From the NCBI GenBank assembly GCA_030710605.1, contig CP092869.1, positions 12,673,425-12,737,424 of the forward strand: a DNA stretch of 64,000 nucleotides, in the 5' to 3' direction. The DNA comes from Cordylochernes scorpioides. Taxonomy: Eukaryota > Arthropoda > Arachnida > Pseudoscorpiones > Chernetidae. A program made the position numbers and the translations under genes. Positions 1-10,389 of the stretch are shown piece after piece. A model generated the notes under the pieces. It made no database searches. It was not told the DNA's origin and saw only the letters and a program-made list of their open reading frames with translations. The first letter of the stretch is position 1. Each line of letters begins with the position of its first letter.

Positions 1-60
1 AAATATAATTTTGTATATAATTATAATATAAAATTAATATACTCCTTATATGGAGAGAGA

Positions 61-320
61 ATTGCCAAGACGACACACGACCGCCGCGTCGAGCTATGCC
101 GTGGCTTGCGCAGCACGAATACACGTCGAGTAGGAATAAGTAACTGCGCTGGCATTTCCCAGTCGTCAGTTGAGCTTCATTTAACAACAGAGACAATTTA
201 ATACTTCAATCAATCTGCCAAAATGTCTATCTAAGCAGTAAAAGGAAACTTTCTGAAGGTTCCTCGCATTCTACTGAAAAAGCTTTGTCACATCCAGGCA
301 ATCTAGCCTCGGCCCAATCG
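61..320 (+). repeat. Left arm of a ~2-kb inverted repeat (LINE-derived)
   Basis: Read on the opposite strand, this segment matches 1810-2075 closely. Shared blocks include the stretch around 'AGTCGTCAG' and the run from 'AATTTAATACTTCAATC' through 'AAGCTTTGTCACATCC'. The right arm lies directly against a LINE reverse-transcriptase fragment on the minus strand, so both arms are probably pieces of the same non-LTR retrotransposon in opposite orientations. The loop holds SINE and MITE copies. No reading frame survives in this arm. Confidence 0.75.
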
Positions 321-494
321 TCCTACGTCGCCTGTAGGTCCAACGATCTGCCTTTTCAATGAATGGGTCTAAAATGACAGTCATTCTCAAACCCCATATT
401 AAACTTTTACCATTAACAAACATTAATAAAGATGAAAAATTTAAGCAAAAATGTTTTTTTTCATAAGGATTTCTCCTTTTTATTATTATTATTA

Positions 495-622
495 TCCCTA
501 GTACACGTGGTACAGGCCATGATAATCATGGTGGGTAGAAGTTGGCGACTTCTTTTACTGTAAGCGCACCGCATGTCTACATAGGTGAAAAGCAGTCCAA
601 CTTTTGCACTTAAAAACAGTAG
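495..622 (-). repeat. SINE-A, 3' part
   Basis: This is a 5'-truncated copy of the SINE seen complete at 28232-28535 and 29383-29692. It shares the segment with 'ACATGTCTACA'-type sequence, the 'TTACTGTAA' block and the terminal 'CCATGATTATCATGG' palindrome followed by 'GTACTAGGGATAA'. The tRNA-like head is missing. Confidence 0.7.
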
Positions 623-687
623 CAGGGTTCAATTCACACAACCCCTAACCAACGTATATAGTAAAGATACATGGATTATCCTGGTTC

Positions 688-862
688 AAATTCACATAAA
701 TAGGTACCGCTCAGCAAGAGCAACCTAGTTCATGATAATTGAACAATGAATAATATGTGAAGGTTATTCACATATTAAACAAAATTTAAACGCGGGATTC
801 AATCCCGGTTCATGACTGTCGGGAATAGAGGGGGTTACCCACTCGTCCACCGACTTATTGTT
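688..862 (-). repeat. SINE-B (tRNA-related) copy
   Basis: On the minus strand this begins 'GTCGGTGGACGAGTGGGTAA' and runs through a box-B-like 'GGGATTGAATCCC' to 'GAATAACCTTCACATATT'. A second copy at 3046-3230 matches it over nearly its full length and has clear target-site duplications. The head resembles a class II tRNA with internal A and B boxes, so this is read as a pol III-type SINE. An old SINE-A fragment lies just beyond it. Confidence 0.75.
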
Positions 863-944
863 ATGTTTTTTTTTTTGTTTTTTTTTTTACATGGATTATA
901 TTTTCATAGAAAATGAACACCAATTTGAACAAAATAGCTAAAAG

Positions 945-1060
945 GTTCTTTGGTGGGTTGAAGTTGCTTTTACTGTAAGTGCACCACATGTCTACACATG
1001 TGAAAAACAGTTCAACTTTTGTACTTAAAAATGTACCAGAGCCATTTGTTGAAAAGAAAC
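945..1060 (-). repeat. SINE-A fragment
   Basis: Another 5'-truncated SINE-A piece, recognisable from the 'TTTTACTGTAAGTGCACC', 'ATGTCTACACATGTG' and 'TTGTACTTAAAAATGT' blocks. It lacks the tRNA head and the terminal palindrome. Confidence 0.6.
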
Positions 1061-1106
1061 ACATTGCCAATAAATTTATTTATTAATGTTTAACATAATT
1101 TATTGA

Positions 1107-1285
1107 TACAGTTATACCTGTATATAGCGCCCCCTCTAAATAGCGCCTTCCTCTCTATAGCGCCCGATTTTAAACATTAAAATGTAAACATTTTACATTA
1201 AAATTGACCTGTCTATAGCATCCTCTCTATAGCATCCTATTTTGGTGAGTCTCAAGAGGGGACGCTATAGACAGGTTTAACTTTA
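1107..1285. mobile_element. MITE-1 copy
   Basis: About 180 bp, TA at both ends, with terminal inverted repeats of the type 'ACAGTTAAACCTGTCTATAGC'. Internal inverted blocks read 'AGCGCCCGATTTTAAA' and 'CACCCTATTTTGGTGAG'. No coding capacity. Copies recur throughout the window. TA duplication and long imperfect inverted repeats indicate a non-autonomous Tc1/mariner- or pogo-type element; the superfamily is inferred. Confidence 0.8.
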
Positions 1286-1390
1286 CTTAGTTAATTGTAA
1301 GAACAAATAAATGAGAAATTAAACAAAGATAAATGATAGAAAAATAAAACGAAGATTGAAGAGGAGTTTCTTGTGCGAATTTTTTAATAG

Positions 1391-1416
1391 CAAGCTTTCG
1401 GACGTCCTTCTACAGG
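1391..1416 (-). ncRNA. Hammerhead-like motif, family 4
   Basis: On the minus strand the order is AGC, CTGTAGA, a stem of GGAC/GTCC, GAAA and GCTT followed by GCT. This follows the hammerhead layout: stem I AGC/GCT, stem II GGAC/GTCC, GAAA, then a self-complementary AGCU and an unpaired U. The conserved core is CUGANGA, and here the A after CUG is U, so the motif is degenerate. Related motifs lie at 15900-15992 and near 63664. Confidence 0.45.
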
Positions 1417-1587
1417 CTTTTTTTTACGATATCCTGGGTAAAAAATTCTCACAAGAAATTCCTCTTCTTCACTCTCCGTTTTATTTTTCTATTTTAACTC
1501 AAAGTGTTTATTTTGGTCAAAAATAAATGATATTATTTACAATTTGGTGATAAATACCTATAGTTGTTCTCAGGAAGGGAGGTTCCT

Positions 1588-1860
1588 TCATCTTGTCCTC
1601 CTCAAGACAAGGACAGGATCTCTCAGTTCAATTTTGAGATAATACTTATAGAGACATGTCTTGGTAGACGTCAGGATGGTCAGGGTGTCATCATCCAGGC
1701 CGTCAGAAGACCCAGCCCTGCAGTCAGGGGGATGATGGTAAATGTCTCCCAGATGAGAGGACAGCGGCAGGGCCAGTACCGGTGAGCTAGCGTCAGGTCG
1801 TTGGACCCACTGGCAACGCAGAAACTGTTGGGCCGAGGCTGGATTGCCTGGATGTGACAA
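1588..1860 (-). pseudogene. LINE reverse transcriptase C-terminal (zinc-binding) fragment
   Basis: Broken minus-strand coding pieces read LAHRYWPC, then in another frame GLDDDTLTILTSTKT and YKYYLKIELRDP. This pattern (a C...HRYW.C motif followed by a helical segment) is that of the zinc-binding region behind the reverse transcriptase of some non-LTR retrotransposons. The related fragment at 18595-18895 carries LARRYWSC and RPPDLQSWIF. At least two frameshifts are needed to follow it, so it is a dead fragment. It abuts the right inverted-repeat arm. Confidence 0.6.
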
Positions 1861-2075
1861 AGCTTTTTCAGTAGAATGCGAGGAAACTTCGGAAAAGTTT
1901 CCTTTCGCTGCTTAGATAGACATTTTGGCAGATTGATTGAAGTATTAAATTGTCGCGGTTGTGAAATGAAGCTCAGCTGACGACTTGGAATTGCCAGCGC
2001 TGTCAATTAATCCGAATCGGCGTGTATTCGAGCTGCCCAAGCCACGGCAGAACTCGGCGTGGCGGTTACCATTAG
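1810..2075 (-). repeat. Right arm of the ~2-kb inverted repeat
   Basis: Reverse-complement partner of 61-320, with small differences such as 'AAGTCGTCAG' for 'CAGTCGTCAG'. The divergence and the MITE in the loop suggest an old inverted pair rather than a recent foldback. Confidence 0.75.
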
Positions 2076-2084
2076 CAGAAGATA

Positions 2085-2245
2085 TAAATCCTCCAAAAAT
2101 ATTCCAATTTACCATACTGACCGGAAAGGCATCTGGGCGATACATACCTGGACGCCCGCCGACACGTTTCGTGGATCAATTAAAGGAACTCACTGGTTTA
2201 ACGGTTGCCGAGATGACAATTAGAACACTTTTATTGACTTCTTAG
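2085..2245 (+). pseudogene. Non-LTR retrotransposon RT C-terminal fragment
   Basis: The frame contains GKASGRYIPGRPPTRFVDQL followed by KELTGLTVAEM. The pattern 'G(K/R)PxTR(W/F)VDxLK' is typical of the last part of endonuclease-reverse transcriptase proteins of non-LTR elements. Only about 50 codons remain and no RT catalytic motif is present, so it is a 5'-truncated or broken remnant. It is on the opposite strand to the LINE fragment at 1588-1860 and is probably a different element. Confidence 0.55.
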
Positions 2246-2889
2246 TCAATATTTACATGAAAAAGATCAAGATAACTATATACAATCAGTCAGGTGTTCT
2301 TCCCCACCGCGCTAGTGTCCTCCTCCAAGCGATGACGGGGTCCTCGATGGTCTGGCCCAGTCCGACCTGGATGAAGAATCGGTTGATTCTTGATTTCGCC
2401 GATGCGAGGATGGCCAGCTGGCTGCCGAGATGGTACATCGAGCTCAAGACACAGAGCGTCGCATTGTGTTTGGGATGTAATACGTACAGTGGGCCGCAAC
2501 GTTTGATCGCGAATAAAATTATTTATGATAAATATTCATCCTCCCATGTAGTGAGACTATCTATAGGTCTTTATCATAAAATAATAAATCCATTCATGTT
2601 GATTCAACCAATAAGTATGCAATAACCGCTACACACATTTAATCTATTAGAATATAAAATTGCTATAAAGTATAAAATAAGAATATAAACTGTAGCAATG
2701 TGTTTCCTTATTCGTGCAAAATACAAACTTTCGGATCTCTATAATCCTTCTAAAGGCTCAACGTTGTAAAAGTAAGATTCCATTTGAAGAGCTAAATCAA
2801 CGTTTGTTCGATTTTTTTTATTCACAAGAGGGCTCCCTGCCATCTAAAAATTCCATGTGAACATGGCTAGGATATACCTTTTTTTTTAT
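2246..2889. other. Unassigned repetitive DNA
   Basis: No gene is supported. A moderately GC-rich stretch (2290-2500) may be eroded retroelement sequence: 'TTCTTCCCCACCG' recurs near 60190. Around 2725-2765 a degenerate relative of the family-4 hammerhead-like motif ('ACTTTCGGATC...CCTTCTA') can be seen. Confidence 0.4.
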
Positions 2890-3256
2890 ATACAGAAGAA
2901 CCTCCCCGTAAAGGACACCTAATTGCAAAGCCAAAGTGCCCTTTAGGGAGAGGTGTCCTCTTACCAGAGAGTTGTTAAATAGTAAAAATGATAATTTTGA
3001 AAATAAAAACTCCTTTATAGAGAGGTGTCCTCTAGCGTGAGTGTCGAAAAAGTCGTGAACCAGTGGGTAACACCCTCGATTCCCGACAGCCATGAACTGG
3101 GATTGAATCCCACCATAATATTTTGTTTAATAAGTGAATAACCTTTACATATTATTTATTGTTGCAAATATCATAAACTAGGTTGATCTTGTTGAGTGGT
3201 ACCTAATAAAGTGATTTTGGAAGAAGGAACAGCGTGAGTGTCCTCTCATGGAGGTT
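2890..3256. mobile_element. MITE-2 copy split by SINE-B
   Basis: The left end reads 'ACAGAAGAACCTCCCCGTAA' and the body matches other MITE-2 copies ('AAAGTGCCCTTTAGGGAGAG'). SINE-B interrupts it after 3045 and MITE-2 resumes at 3231 up to 'CATGGAGGTT' at 3256. The last bases expected of MITE-2 ('CTACTGTA') are missing because the copia LTR starts at 3257. Confidence 0.8.
3046..3230 (+). repeat. SINE-B copy with target-site duplication
   Basis: Inserted in MITE-2. The 12-bp sequence 'AGCGTGAGTGTC' occurs at 3034-3045 and again at 3231-3242, as expected of a target-site duplication. The head has an A-box-like 'AACCAGTGGGTAAC' and B-box-like 'GGGATTGAATCCC'; the body matches 688-862 on the other strand. 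Confidence 0.85.
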
Positions 3257-3469
3257 TGAAGGAAGTTTTAATTAATGAAGGAGTTTTTAGATTAATGATT
3301 TTATTTAATCATTACAAACATTACAATTAAAACATAATAGGAAGAAAAATATATATGTGGGAAATACAGCAATCCAATTAAAATGTGCTATTGAACAATC
3401 AACAAACAACAGAGTAGTCCAATATCAATAAAATATAATCAATGATAATAAGCTTGGTAATTAAGTCCA
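3257..3469 (-). repeat. copia 3' LTR
   Basis: 213 bp, identical by eye to 13015-13227. It begins directly after the truncated MITE-2. On the minus strand it runs from 'TGGACTTAATTACC' to 'AACTTCCTTCA'. Confidence 0.9.
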
Positions 3470-3679
3470 ACAAAGCCCCCTTTAATTTCAAGCTAAATAT
3501 CTTGAAGGCGAATGTCGACAGACATTCATAGCTAAGCTGCTACGTCACAACGTGACGTCACGGCCTAAGATGGCGCTACTTTACTTTCTTTTGTTTACCG
3601 GAACATTTAGGCCTAAATAGCAAAGGAATATTATATACACACATTGATATCAAATAAAAATAACAATATACACACATTT

Positions 3680-5702
3680 TTATATTGAGTTGGTCTTATA
3701 ATTAAATAAAGATAACAAATGGATTAATTTTTCCTTTGATAAAGCCTTTGTTAAAAAGTCAGAAATGTTGTCTTCAGTTTTTACATATTGAATGTCAAAA
3801 ATATTATTTTTCAATTTCTCATGTAAAAAAGCAATAGATCTAACTAAATGATTAGATTTATCAGTTGTTTGACCAGACTTAGTCAAAAATATTGATGCTT
3901 TGTTATCACAAAATATTTGTATTTTAACAAAATTAGATGTAATTTCTTCAAATAAGTATTGGATGTAAATGGCCTTTTTTACAGTTTGAAGTAATCCACA
4001 TATTTCGCTATCACAAGTTGAAAGACATGTGTTATTAATAGTCTTACTTGACCAAGAAATGAGATTTTTATCTAAATAAAAGGTTAATCCAGCAGTTGAT
4101 CTTGCTGTATTGGATCTGCCACAAATCCATGATGCATCTGTGTAAGCCTTTAATTCGACATCTCCTTTAGTATATATTAATCCATACTGTTTAGTTCCTT
4201 TTAAATACCTAAGAATTCTCTTAGCTGCACCCATGTGCATTTCTCTAGGGTTTTGATTATATCTGCTTAAAAGAGTAACAGCAAAGGCAATATCAGGCCT
4301 AGATTTAGTTGAGAGATAAAGCAAAGTGCCTATTAATTCTTGATATTGAGTCTTATTTACTTCCTTAGAGCTATTAAAATTATCTAAATTAGTGTTAGGA
4401 TCTAATGGGGTTGAAATATGCTTGCAATCTTGCATGTTATATTTTTGTAAAATTTTATTTATGTAATTTTCCTGTTTTAAAATCAGTCTAACATCCTCTT
4501 TAATGATTTCAATGCCTAAAATGTTACAAGTTGTTAAACTTTCCTTTATCTTGAAGTGAAATCTTATTTTTTGTATTATATCATGCAAAATTTCAGGATT
4601 AGAATTAATGATTATCATATCATCAACATGCAGTCCTAAAAGTAAATGTGAATTGCCATTTCTAAAAGTAAAAACACATTTATCAGATTTAAGTTGTGTT
4701 AAACCTATTTCAAAAAGGTATTCTGTAAATGTTTCATACCATACCCTACCACTCTGCTTAAGTCCATACAATGCCTGATTTAGTATACATACAGAGGTCT
4801 TTTTCTTGTCATCCTGGTAGCCTGGAGGTTGGGTCATGTAGATGGTCTCTGAAAGTTTTCCATACAGGAATGCTGTTTCAACATCAAAGTGGTGAAATTC
4901 ATATCCTGCCATTGTAGCATAGGCTAGAAGAGTTCTGAATGAATCTGTTTTCATCACTGGAGAAAAGGTTTCTGTGTAGTCTGTCCCATATTCCTGAGAG
5001 CAGCCCAAAGCAACAAGTCTTGCTTTGTAGATCTCCTGATTGGTTTGAGGATCCATTTTCTTTGAAAATATCCATTTGGATTTTATTGCTTTAGCACCTT
5101 CAGGTAATTCAGTAAGGTCCCATACATGATGGTTCTGAAGTGAATGAATTTCCTTATCCATTGCTTGTTGCCACAAAGGTGAATCAGGATGATTAATTGC
5201 TTCTTCATAAGATGATGGTAGCAAGTTTCCATGGGAAAGCTTGAGTGCTCCTACAGTTGGATCATAGGTGGGATCTTTGCCTTCATTGTCTTCAATAGGT
5301 TCATCATCTGAAGAAAGCTCATAGTAAAGTTTATCTTTCAAATTTGGTCTGAGATTGTAAGGAAGTTCAGAATGTTCATCTTGATTTTCAAGATCAGAAT
5401 GAGAATGATCATCATGATTTTCTACTTCTTCAGAAGTTTCTGGAATAGTCTCTTCTGGAAAATTGTAAAGAAAATATTTTTGAGTGTCATCTGAATCATT
5501 TTTGTTTAGTATTTCCTTTCCTAATTTATTTTCAAGAAATTTAACATCTCTTGTTTCAATTACATTTTCATTTTCAGGATCAATTAGTCTCCAAGCCTTT
5601 CTTGTGCTTGAATATCCAACAAATATTCCAGCCTTGGCTGTAGGTTGAAATTTTCCTCTTTTGTGCTTGTGTACATAGTAGTAAGCTATGCATCCAAATA
5701 TC
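3680..5702 (-). CDS. copia polyprotein, C-terminal part: integrase end, reverse transcriptase, RNase H
   Basis: This is the downstream half of a copia polyprotein cut off from its N-terminal half (10963-12895) by the gypsy insertion. Reading begins mid-protein with IFGCIAYYYVHKHKRGKF, the usual integrase C-terminal tract, at the duplicated target site 'ATATC' (5698-5702). The RT domain follows (HHVWDLTELPEG, KARLVALG, HFDVETAFLYGKL). The catalytic motif is LHVDDMII, the copia variant of Y/LVDD. RNase H follows with AYTDASW, DNKASIFLTKSG and SDFLTKAL. No internal stop was found from 5702 to the stop at 3680. There is no natural start codon because the piece is internal. It acts in reverse transcription and integration of its own element; the split presumably abolishes that. 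Confidence 0.93.
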
Positions 5703-5888
5703 TGTTGTATCTTTTATACGGGTTCATTTTACCTTTAGCTTTATATATATTTAATATAGTTACAGCCTTTATGTATATAGACAATTAATATACCGCCGTG
5801 CTAGAACAATTATATATTTATTATGCGGCGTTGTTTACATACTGTGTTGCCAGATCTTTTGTAGCACAGATTATAACTATATACAACA
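5703..5888 (-). repeat. gypsy 3' LTR (uninterrupted)
   Basis: 186 bp with TG...CA ends. It preserves the empty Helitron target 'ATATTTATTATGCGG', which shows that the insertion in the other LTR is exactly 837 bp with no duplicated target. Confidence 0.92.
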
Positions 5889-5898
5889 TGTTCCCCTT

Positions 5899-6763
5899 TT
5901 AATTAAAGTCCGGGTCGAATCTTTTCGGAGGCTTTACCACACGTCCACTTCTAGTGGTGTAGGCAGTGCCTCCTTCATTGTAGTTTCCTATGGGAGTTGA
6001 AGTGGATGGGGCCAACTCTTCAGGACTGAGGTTCAGGCGGGGAAATTCTCCTGGTTCCCTTTGACCACTGGACTCCGATGATGTCGAGGGGGCTGGATCC
6101 AATTGGGGCGATGACTGGCTGCTCCTTCTCTGTCCAACAGGATAACTTCTGGGCCGTAGGTGAACTCTGTTCCGTTTTAACATTCGGCCCTCGTTGTTCT
6201 GAATGATGTATGATCGAGGCTGGTTGGCTTCTCCAATGATGGTAGCTGGTCTCCAGGCATTGCTAGTTTTGGCATTTACCTGTTCACCAGAACTCATTTT
6301 AGGAAGTATTTTGGCATTTCGGTCATAATATTCTTTCATCTTATATTGATTTTCCCTCTTCTGCTGTAGAATGTTTTCCGTGCTAATGAAAGCAGGTTTT
6401 AGCTTTGTGGTTTTCATTGGGATCAAGGTTCTCAAGTTTCTTCCCATTAGCATCTGAGCTGGGGACGGTAGATTATTTGACGGAGTTGTTCTCAGGGCTA
6501 TTAAACACATATAAGGATCAGTGTTGTCTTGACGGCATTTCTTAAGTTGCTTCTTTACTGTTTGCACCATCCTCTCCACTAATCCGTTTGATTTTGGGTA
6601 TCCTGGGCTAGAGGTTTTATGTTCTATGTCCCATTCATTTGTAAAATTAGTAAAGTCTTGTGATGTAAATGGTGGTCCATTATCAGTGATGATGATCTCT
6701 GGAATCCCATGTCTTGCGAAGGTAGATTTCAAAACTGGTAGAATCTCTTTGCTGAAGTTGATG
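5899..6763 (-). CDS. gypsy integrase C-terminal part, frameshifted from gag-pol
   Basis: Carries the second and third acidic positions of the DDE integrase core: IITDNGPPFTS and, about 35 residues on, NGLVERMVQTVKK. It ends with a C-terminal basic and serine-rich tail (TRSGRVVKPPKRFDPDFN). The upstream frame (6729-9869) holds the first acidic residue (AIDFF) and stops at 6729. Integrase sequence continues in another frame that overlaps the end of the upstream frame, so a one- or two-base shift lies near 6740-6765. It may be a disabling indel or a sequencing error; a programmed shift inside integrase would be very unusual. The first in-frame ATG is at 6732, but the domain clearly begins upstream of it. 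Confidence 0.85.
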
Positions 6764-9700
6764 CTACCTTGATGACTTCAGGAAAGCTGCTGTAGTAGTC
6801 TACTATTATTATGAATACAGATTGGTCTAGATAGAAGAAATCAATAGCTACTTTTTGCCAAGGGTAGTCTGCTATTTCGTGAGGTATAAGTGGTTCTTTC
6901 CTTTGCGAAGGTTGTGATTCTTGACAAATTCTACACTTATAAACCATCTCTTCTATTTCTCTATCCAGTCCAGGCCAATAAATAGCTTCATGTGCTCTGT
7001 TTTTACAAGCAGAGATCCCTTGATGAGACATGTGTAGTGTTTGCAAGATGCTTTCCCTTTGGACTTTAGGGATGACAAGTCTTTGTCCTCTACAAATCAG
7101 GTCTTTCCATATATATAGTTCTTCTTTACAATGCCAGTAGGGCTTAACAGCATAGTCCACACTTTTCTTATGAATAGGCCACCCATTCAGTATATGATCC
7201 CTTAATTTTATCATTTCTTCATCTGACTCCATATCTCTGAGAATTTCCTGGTATCTTTTAGTGGTCACCTTCAGATTTAGAGTCATAATGGTGTTCTGGA
7301 GATCCAGATCTGAGGTGTCGATGGTTTCCTCTGAAATTGAATCTCTAGATAGAGTGTCTGCGGTGTGAATCACTTTTCCTGGTACATATTCTAAATTAAA
7401 ATCATATCGCATCAATTTCAAGACCAGTCTTTCAAGTCTTGGAGATAATTCCTCTAGTGGCTTTTTTAGTATAGCCAACAAGGGTTTATGATCCGTCTGG
7501 GCTGTGAACTTTCTTCCATACAAATGATAGTTAAATCTTTGGCATCCATACCAGAGAGCTAAGAGCTCCTTTTCAATCTGGGCATATTTTTTCTGAGTGT
7601 TATTCAAGGATGCGGATGCAAAAGCGATGGGTCTTCCCTCTTGCATCAAGACAGCCCCAAGCCCATGTTGACTAGCGCCCACTGAAAGTGTTACCTTCCG
7701 ATGGGGGTCAAAGAGGCCAAGAACTGGAGGATTTGATACCAAATTTTTCAGCTCAATGAATTCTTTTTCTATAGCCTCATTCCATGTCCACAGGGTATTC
7801 TTTTTTAGGAGTTGTCTTAACAAGACAGTTTTATCTGCCAGATTATGCATGAATTTAGCTAGATAGTTCACAGTTCCCAAAAATCTTTGAAGAGATGTCT
7901 TGTCCATTGGTCTTTTTATTTTTTGTATTGCTTCTAATTTAGATGGATCTGCAGAGATGCCATTCTTGGATATCTCATGTCCAATGAACTTAACTTTTTC
8001 TTGGGCCAGTTGCATTTTATTGAATTCAAACTTTAAATTATTTTTTCTAGCAATTTCCAAAACCGTAATCAGTCTACTATTGTGCTCCGTGAGGGAGTTT
8101 CCGTATATTATTATATCATCCATGTATACTTTTACTCCTTCAATTCCTGTAAACATACTTTGCATTTTTTTATAGAAAACTTCTGGAGCGCTGCAAATAC
8201 CAAAAGGTAACCGATGGAATCTGTAATACCCATAAGGTGTAGCCATTGTTAAAAGGCTAGATGACTTTTCGTCTAACTTGATTTGCCAAAAGGCTGACTT
8301 AGCATCAAGTACTGTATAGATGGGTGATTTTGTGATATCAGCAATGATGCCTTCAGGGGCAGGAAGTTGACGATATTCCATTTTAATCCATGGATTTAGC
8401 TCTCTAGGGTCCATACAGATACGAACCTTTCCATTTGGTTTCTTAATGATTACCATCGGGTGTGCCCACTCTGCTGGTTGGTCTACCTTTGAGATGATCT
8501 TTTGTTCCTCCATCGATTTTAGCTCCATCTCAACTGGTTTTTTCAGTGCAAACGGAATTCGGCGAGCTAACTGAATTCTTGGATGTGCATTTTCTCTCAG
8601 GATCACAGAATGCTCTCCAGGGAGCGTTCCGATCTCATCAAAGACATCTCTGTAGGACTCTATTATCTTTGTAGGTGAAGCATCCATCTTTGTCCTAGTA
8701 TGGTCCTGTTCCAACGACTCTACTTTTAATATCAGCTCTAATTTTTTACACGCTGCCAATCCCAAAATTGGTGGAGCTGGCAAATCCACGACTAGAAATT
8801 CAAGGATTTCAGATTTTTTCCCAGAGGTACATGAAGCCTTGCATTTGCCCCTTATTGGTACTTTTTCTCCTGTATATGAATAAACCGCAATCCCAGTTGG
8901 ATATATGCAGGGTTTATTTTGCCAATTTTTAATGGTATCCAATGGCAGGATGTTCACCTGTGCTCCTGTGTCTAATTTAAAATTAACTGAATTATTCTCT
9001 ACCAAGATTATTTTAGTCCACTCTAGACCAGTAATGCTATCTAGGGATAGGTATTGAAGACACATTTCTTCTTCCTCTTCAGCTCTTTCCTCCAACATAT
9101 GCACTCTGTTCCTACACATTTTAGCAAAATGGTTTGGTTTTTTACATGAATTGCATATTTTACCATATGCAAAACATTTACCATATGGATGTCTGGAACC
9201 ACAATTTTGGCAAACCTTTGCATTAGGATGTTCCTCAGATACATTAGGTTTTCTACCAACTGGATATTTGAAATTCTTTTTATATTGCTTTTTATATTTT
9301 ATAGAGTGTAAATCAACATCTTCTCTAGTTATATTTTTTACTTGTTGTCTAGAAGTTTCAGTAGCTCTTCCCAAGTCTATGGCCTTAGCTAAAGAAAGAT
9401 CAGGATCTTGTAGCATCCTTTCTTTTAAAGCTTTGTCTTTAATTCCAATTATAATTCTATCTCTGACCAAGGAATCTGCAAGCTCTCCAAATTCGCAGTC
9501 CATGCTTTTATTTTTCAATTCAGTTACATAGTCATCAAAATTCTGATTCTCCCCTTGTTCCGTTGTAAAAAACTGGTACCTCTTATAGGTTGTGTTTTTA
9601 TATGGTTTAAAGTGTCCATCAAACAGTTCAAGTATATCCGGAACAGTCGGAGAGGCATCAGTTTCTTGTATTTTAAATGTAGAGTATATATCTAGGGCTA

Positions 9701-9869
9701 ACTCACCAATATTATAGAGTAGAATAGCCCTTTGTCTTGGAATAGATTTTTTATCTATTTCTGTGGCTATGTAAAACATTTGGAATCTCTTTTTCCATTT
9801 ACCCCATGCTTCTGATGGGTTTGTTCCAGGCACAAATGGCTGCAAACTATTTCCGGTACTCGAGGCCAT
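6729..9869 (-). CDS. gypsy gag-pol polyprotein
   Basis: 1,046 codons. The N-terminal third is gag-like and ends in two zinc knuckles (CQNCGSRHPYGKC and CNSCKKPNHFAKMC, around residues 220-255). The protease site is KLDTGAQVN near residue 298. RT follows with RICMDPRELN, LDAKSAFWQIKL, LPFGICSAPE and the catalytic VYMDDIIIYG. RNase H then has LSVGASQHGLGAVL and YAQIEKELLALWYGCQRF, and the tether ends LEYVPGKVIHTADTLSR. The integrase zinc finger is HMSHQGISACKNRAHEAIYW...CRICQ, followed by the first catalytic Asp in AIDFF. The frame then terminates early, the rest lying in 5899-6763. Gag and pol share one frame. The similarity is to the K02A2.6-like gypsy proteins annotated in many arthropods. 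Confidence 0.95.
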   Translation of the reverse strand: MASSTGNSLQPFVPGTNPSEAWGKWKKRFQMFYIATEIDKKSIPRQRAILLYNIGELALDIYSTFKIQETDASPTVPDILELFDGHFKPYKNTTYKRYQFFTTEQGENQNFDDYVTELKNKSMDCEFGELADSLVRDRIIIGIKDKALKERMLQDPDLSLAKAIDLGRATETSRQQVKNITREDVDLHSIKYKKQYKKNFKYPVGRKPNVSEEHPNAKVCQNCGSRHPYGKCFAYGKICNSCKKPNHFAKMCRNRVHMLEERAEEEEEMCLQYLSLDSITGLEWTKIILVENNSVNFKLDTGAQVNILPLDTIKNWQNKPCIYPTGIAVYSYTGEKVPIRGKCKASCTSGKKSEILEFLVVDLPAPPILGLAACKKLELILKVESLEQDHTRTKMDASPTKIIESYRDVFDEIGTLPGEHSVILRENAHPRIQLARRIPFALKKPVEMELKSMEEQKIISKVDQPAEWAHPMVIIKKPNGKVRICMDPRELNPWIKMEYRQLPAPEGIIADITKSPIYTVLDAKSAFWQIKLDEKSSSLLTMATPYGYYRFHRLPFGICSAPEVFYKKMQSMFTGIEGVKVYMDDIIIYGNSLTEHNSRLITVLEIARKNNLKFEFNKMQLAQEKVKFIGHEISKNGISADPSKLEAIQKIKRPMDKTSLQRFLGTVNYLAKFMHNLADKTVLLRQLLKKNTLWTWNEAIEKEFIELKNLVSNPPVLGLFDPHRKVTLSVGASQHGLGAVLMQEGRPIAFASASLNNTQKKYAQIEKELLALWYGCQRFNYHLYGRKFTAQTDHKPLLAILKKPLEELSPRLERLVLKLMRYDFNLEYVPGKVIHTADTLSRDSISEETIDTSDLDLQNTIMTLNLKVTTKRYQEILRDMESDEEMIKLRDHILNGWPIHKKSVDYAVKPYWHCKEELYIWKDLICRGQRLVIPKVQRESILQTLHMSHQGISACKNRAHEAIYWPGLDREIEEMVYKCRICQESQPSQRKEPLIPHEIADYPWQKVAIDFFYLDQSVFIIIVDYYSSFPEVIKVASTSAKRFYQF

Positions 9870-10129
9870 TTTTCAACGTGTTAGGCCTAATCGATATTTG
9901 AAATTTTACTTATCTTTCAACATCCCGGCGCTGCCACCATGTTGTATCTTTTATACGGGTTCATTTTACCTTTAGCTTTATATATATTTAATATAGTTAC
10001 AGCCTTTATGTATATAGACAATTAATATACCGCCGTGCTAGAACAATTATATATTTACTAGACGAATGGCCCGGGCAACGCCCGGGGTTTACCCGAGTGC
10101 GAATATATTTTAAAAACGTTGACTTGGGT

Positions 10130-10375
10130 GGTCGCTATTAACAGGGTGGTCTGTATAGACAGGTGGATGTATCACACAGCTGATAACAGGGTTGTCTAGA
10201 GTGGTCGCTATAGACAGGGTGGTCTGTATAGACAGGTGGATGTATCACACTGCTGATAACAGGGTTGCCTAAGGTGACCGCTATAGACAGGGTGGTCTGT
10301 ATAGACAGGCAGCTGATAACAGGGTTGTCTAGCGTGGTCGCTATAGTCAGGGTGGTCTGTATAGACAGGTTTATG
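10130..10375. repeat. Short tandem repeat inside the Helitron
   Basis: Three to four degenerate copies of a unit of about 60-75 bp containing 'GGTGGTCTGTATAGACAGG' and 'GCTGATAACAGGGTTG'. The reverse-complement version is at 16420-16545 in the second Helitron. The 'TCTATAGCG'-like words recall MITE-1, which may be the source. Confidence 0.8.
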
Positions 10376-10389
10376 AGAGAGGCAAACTT

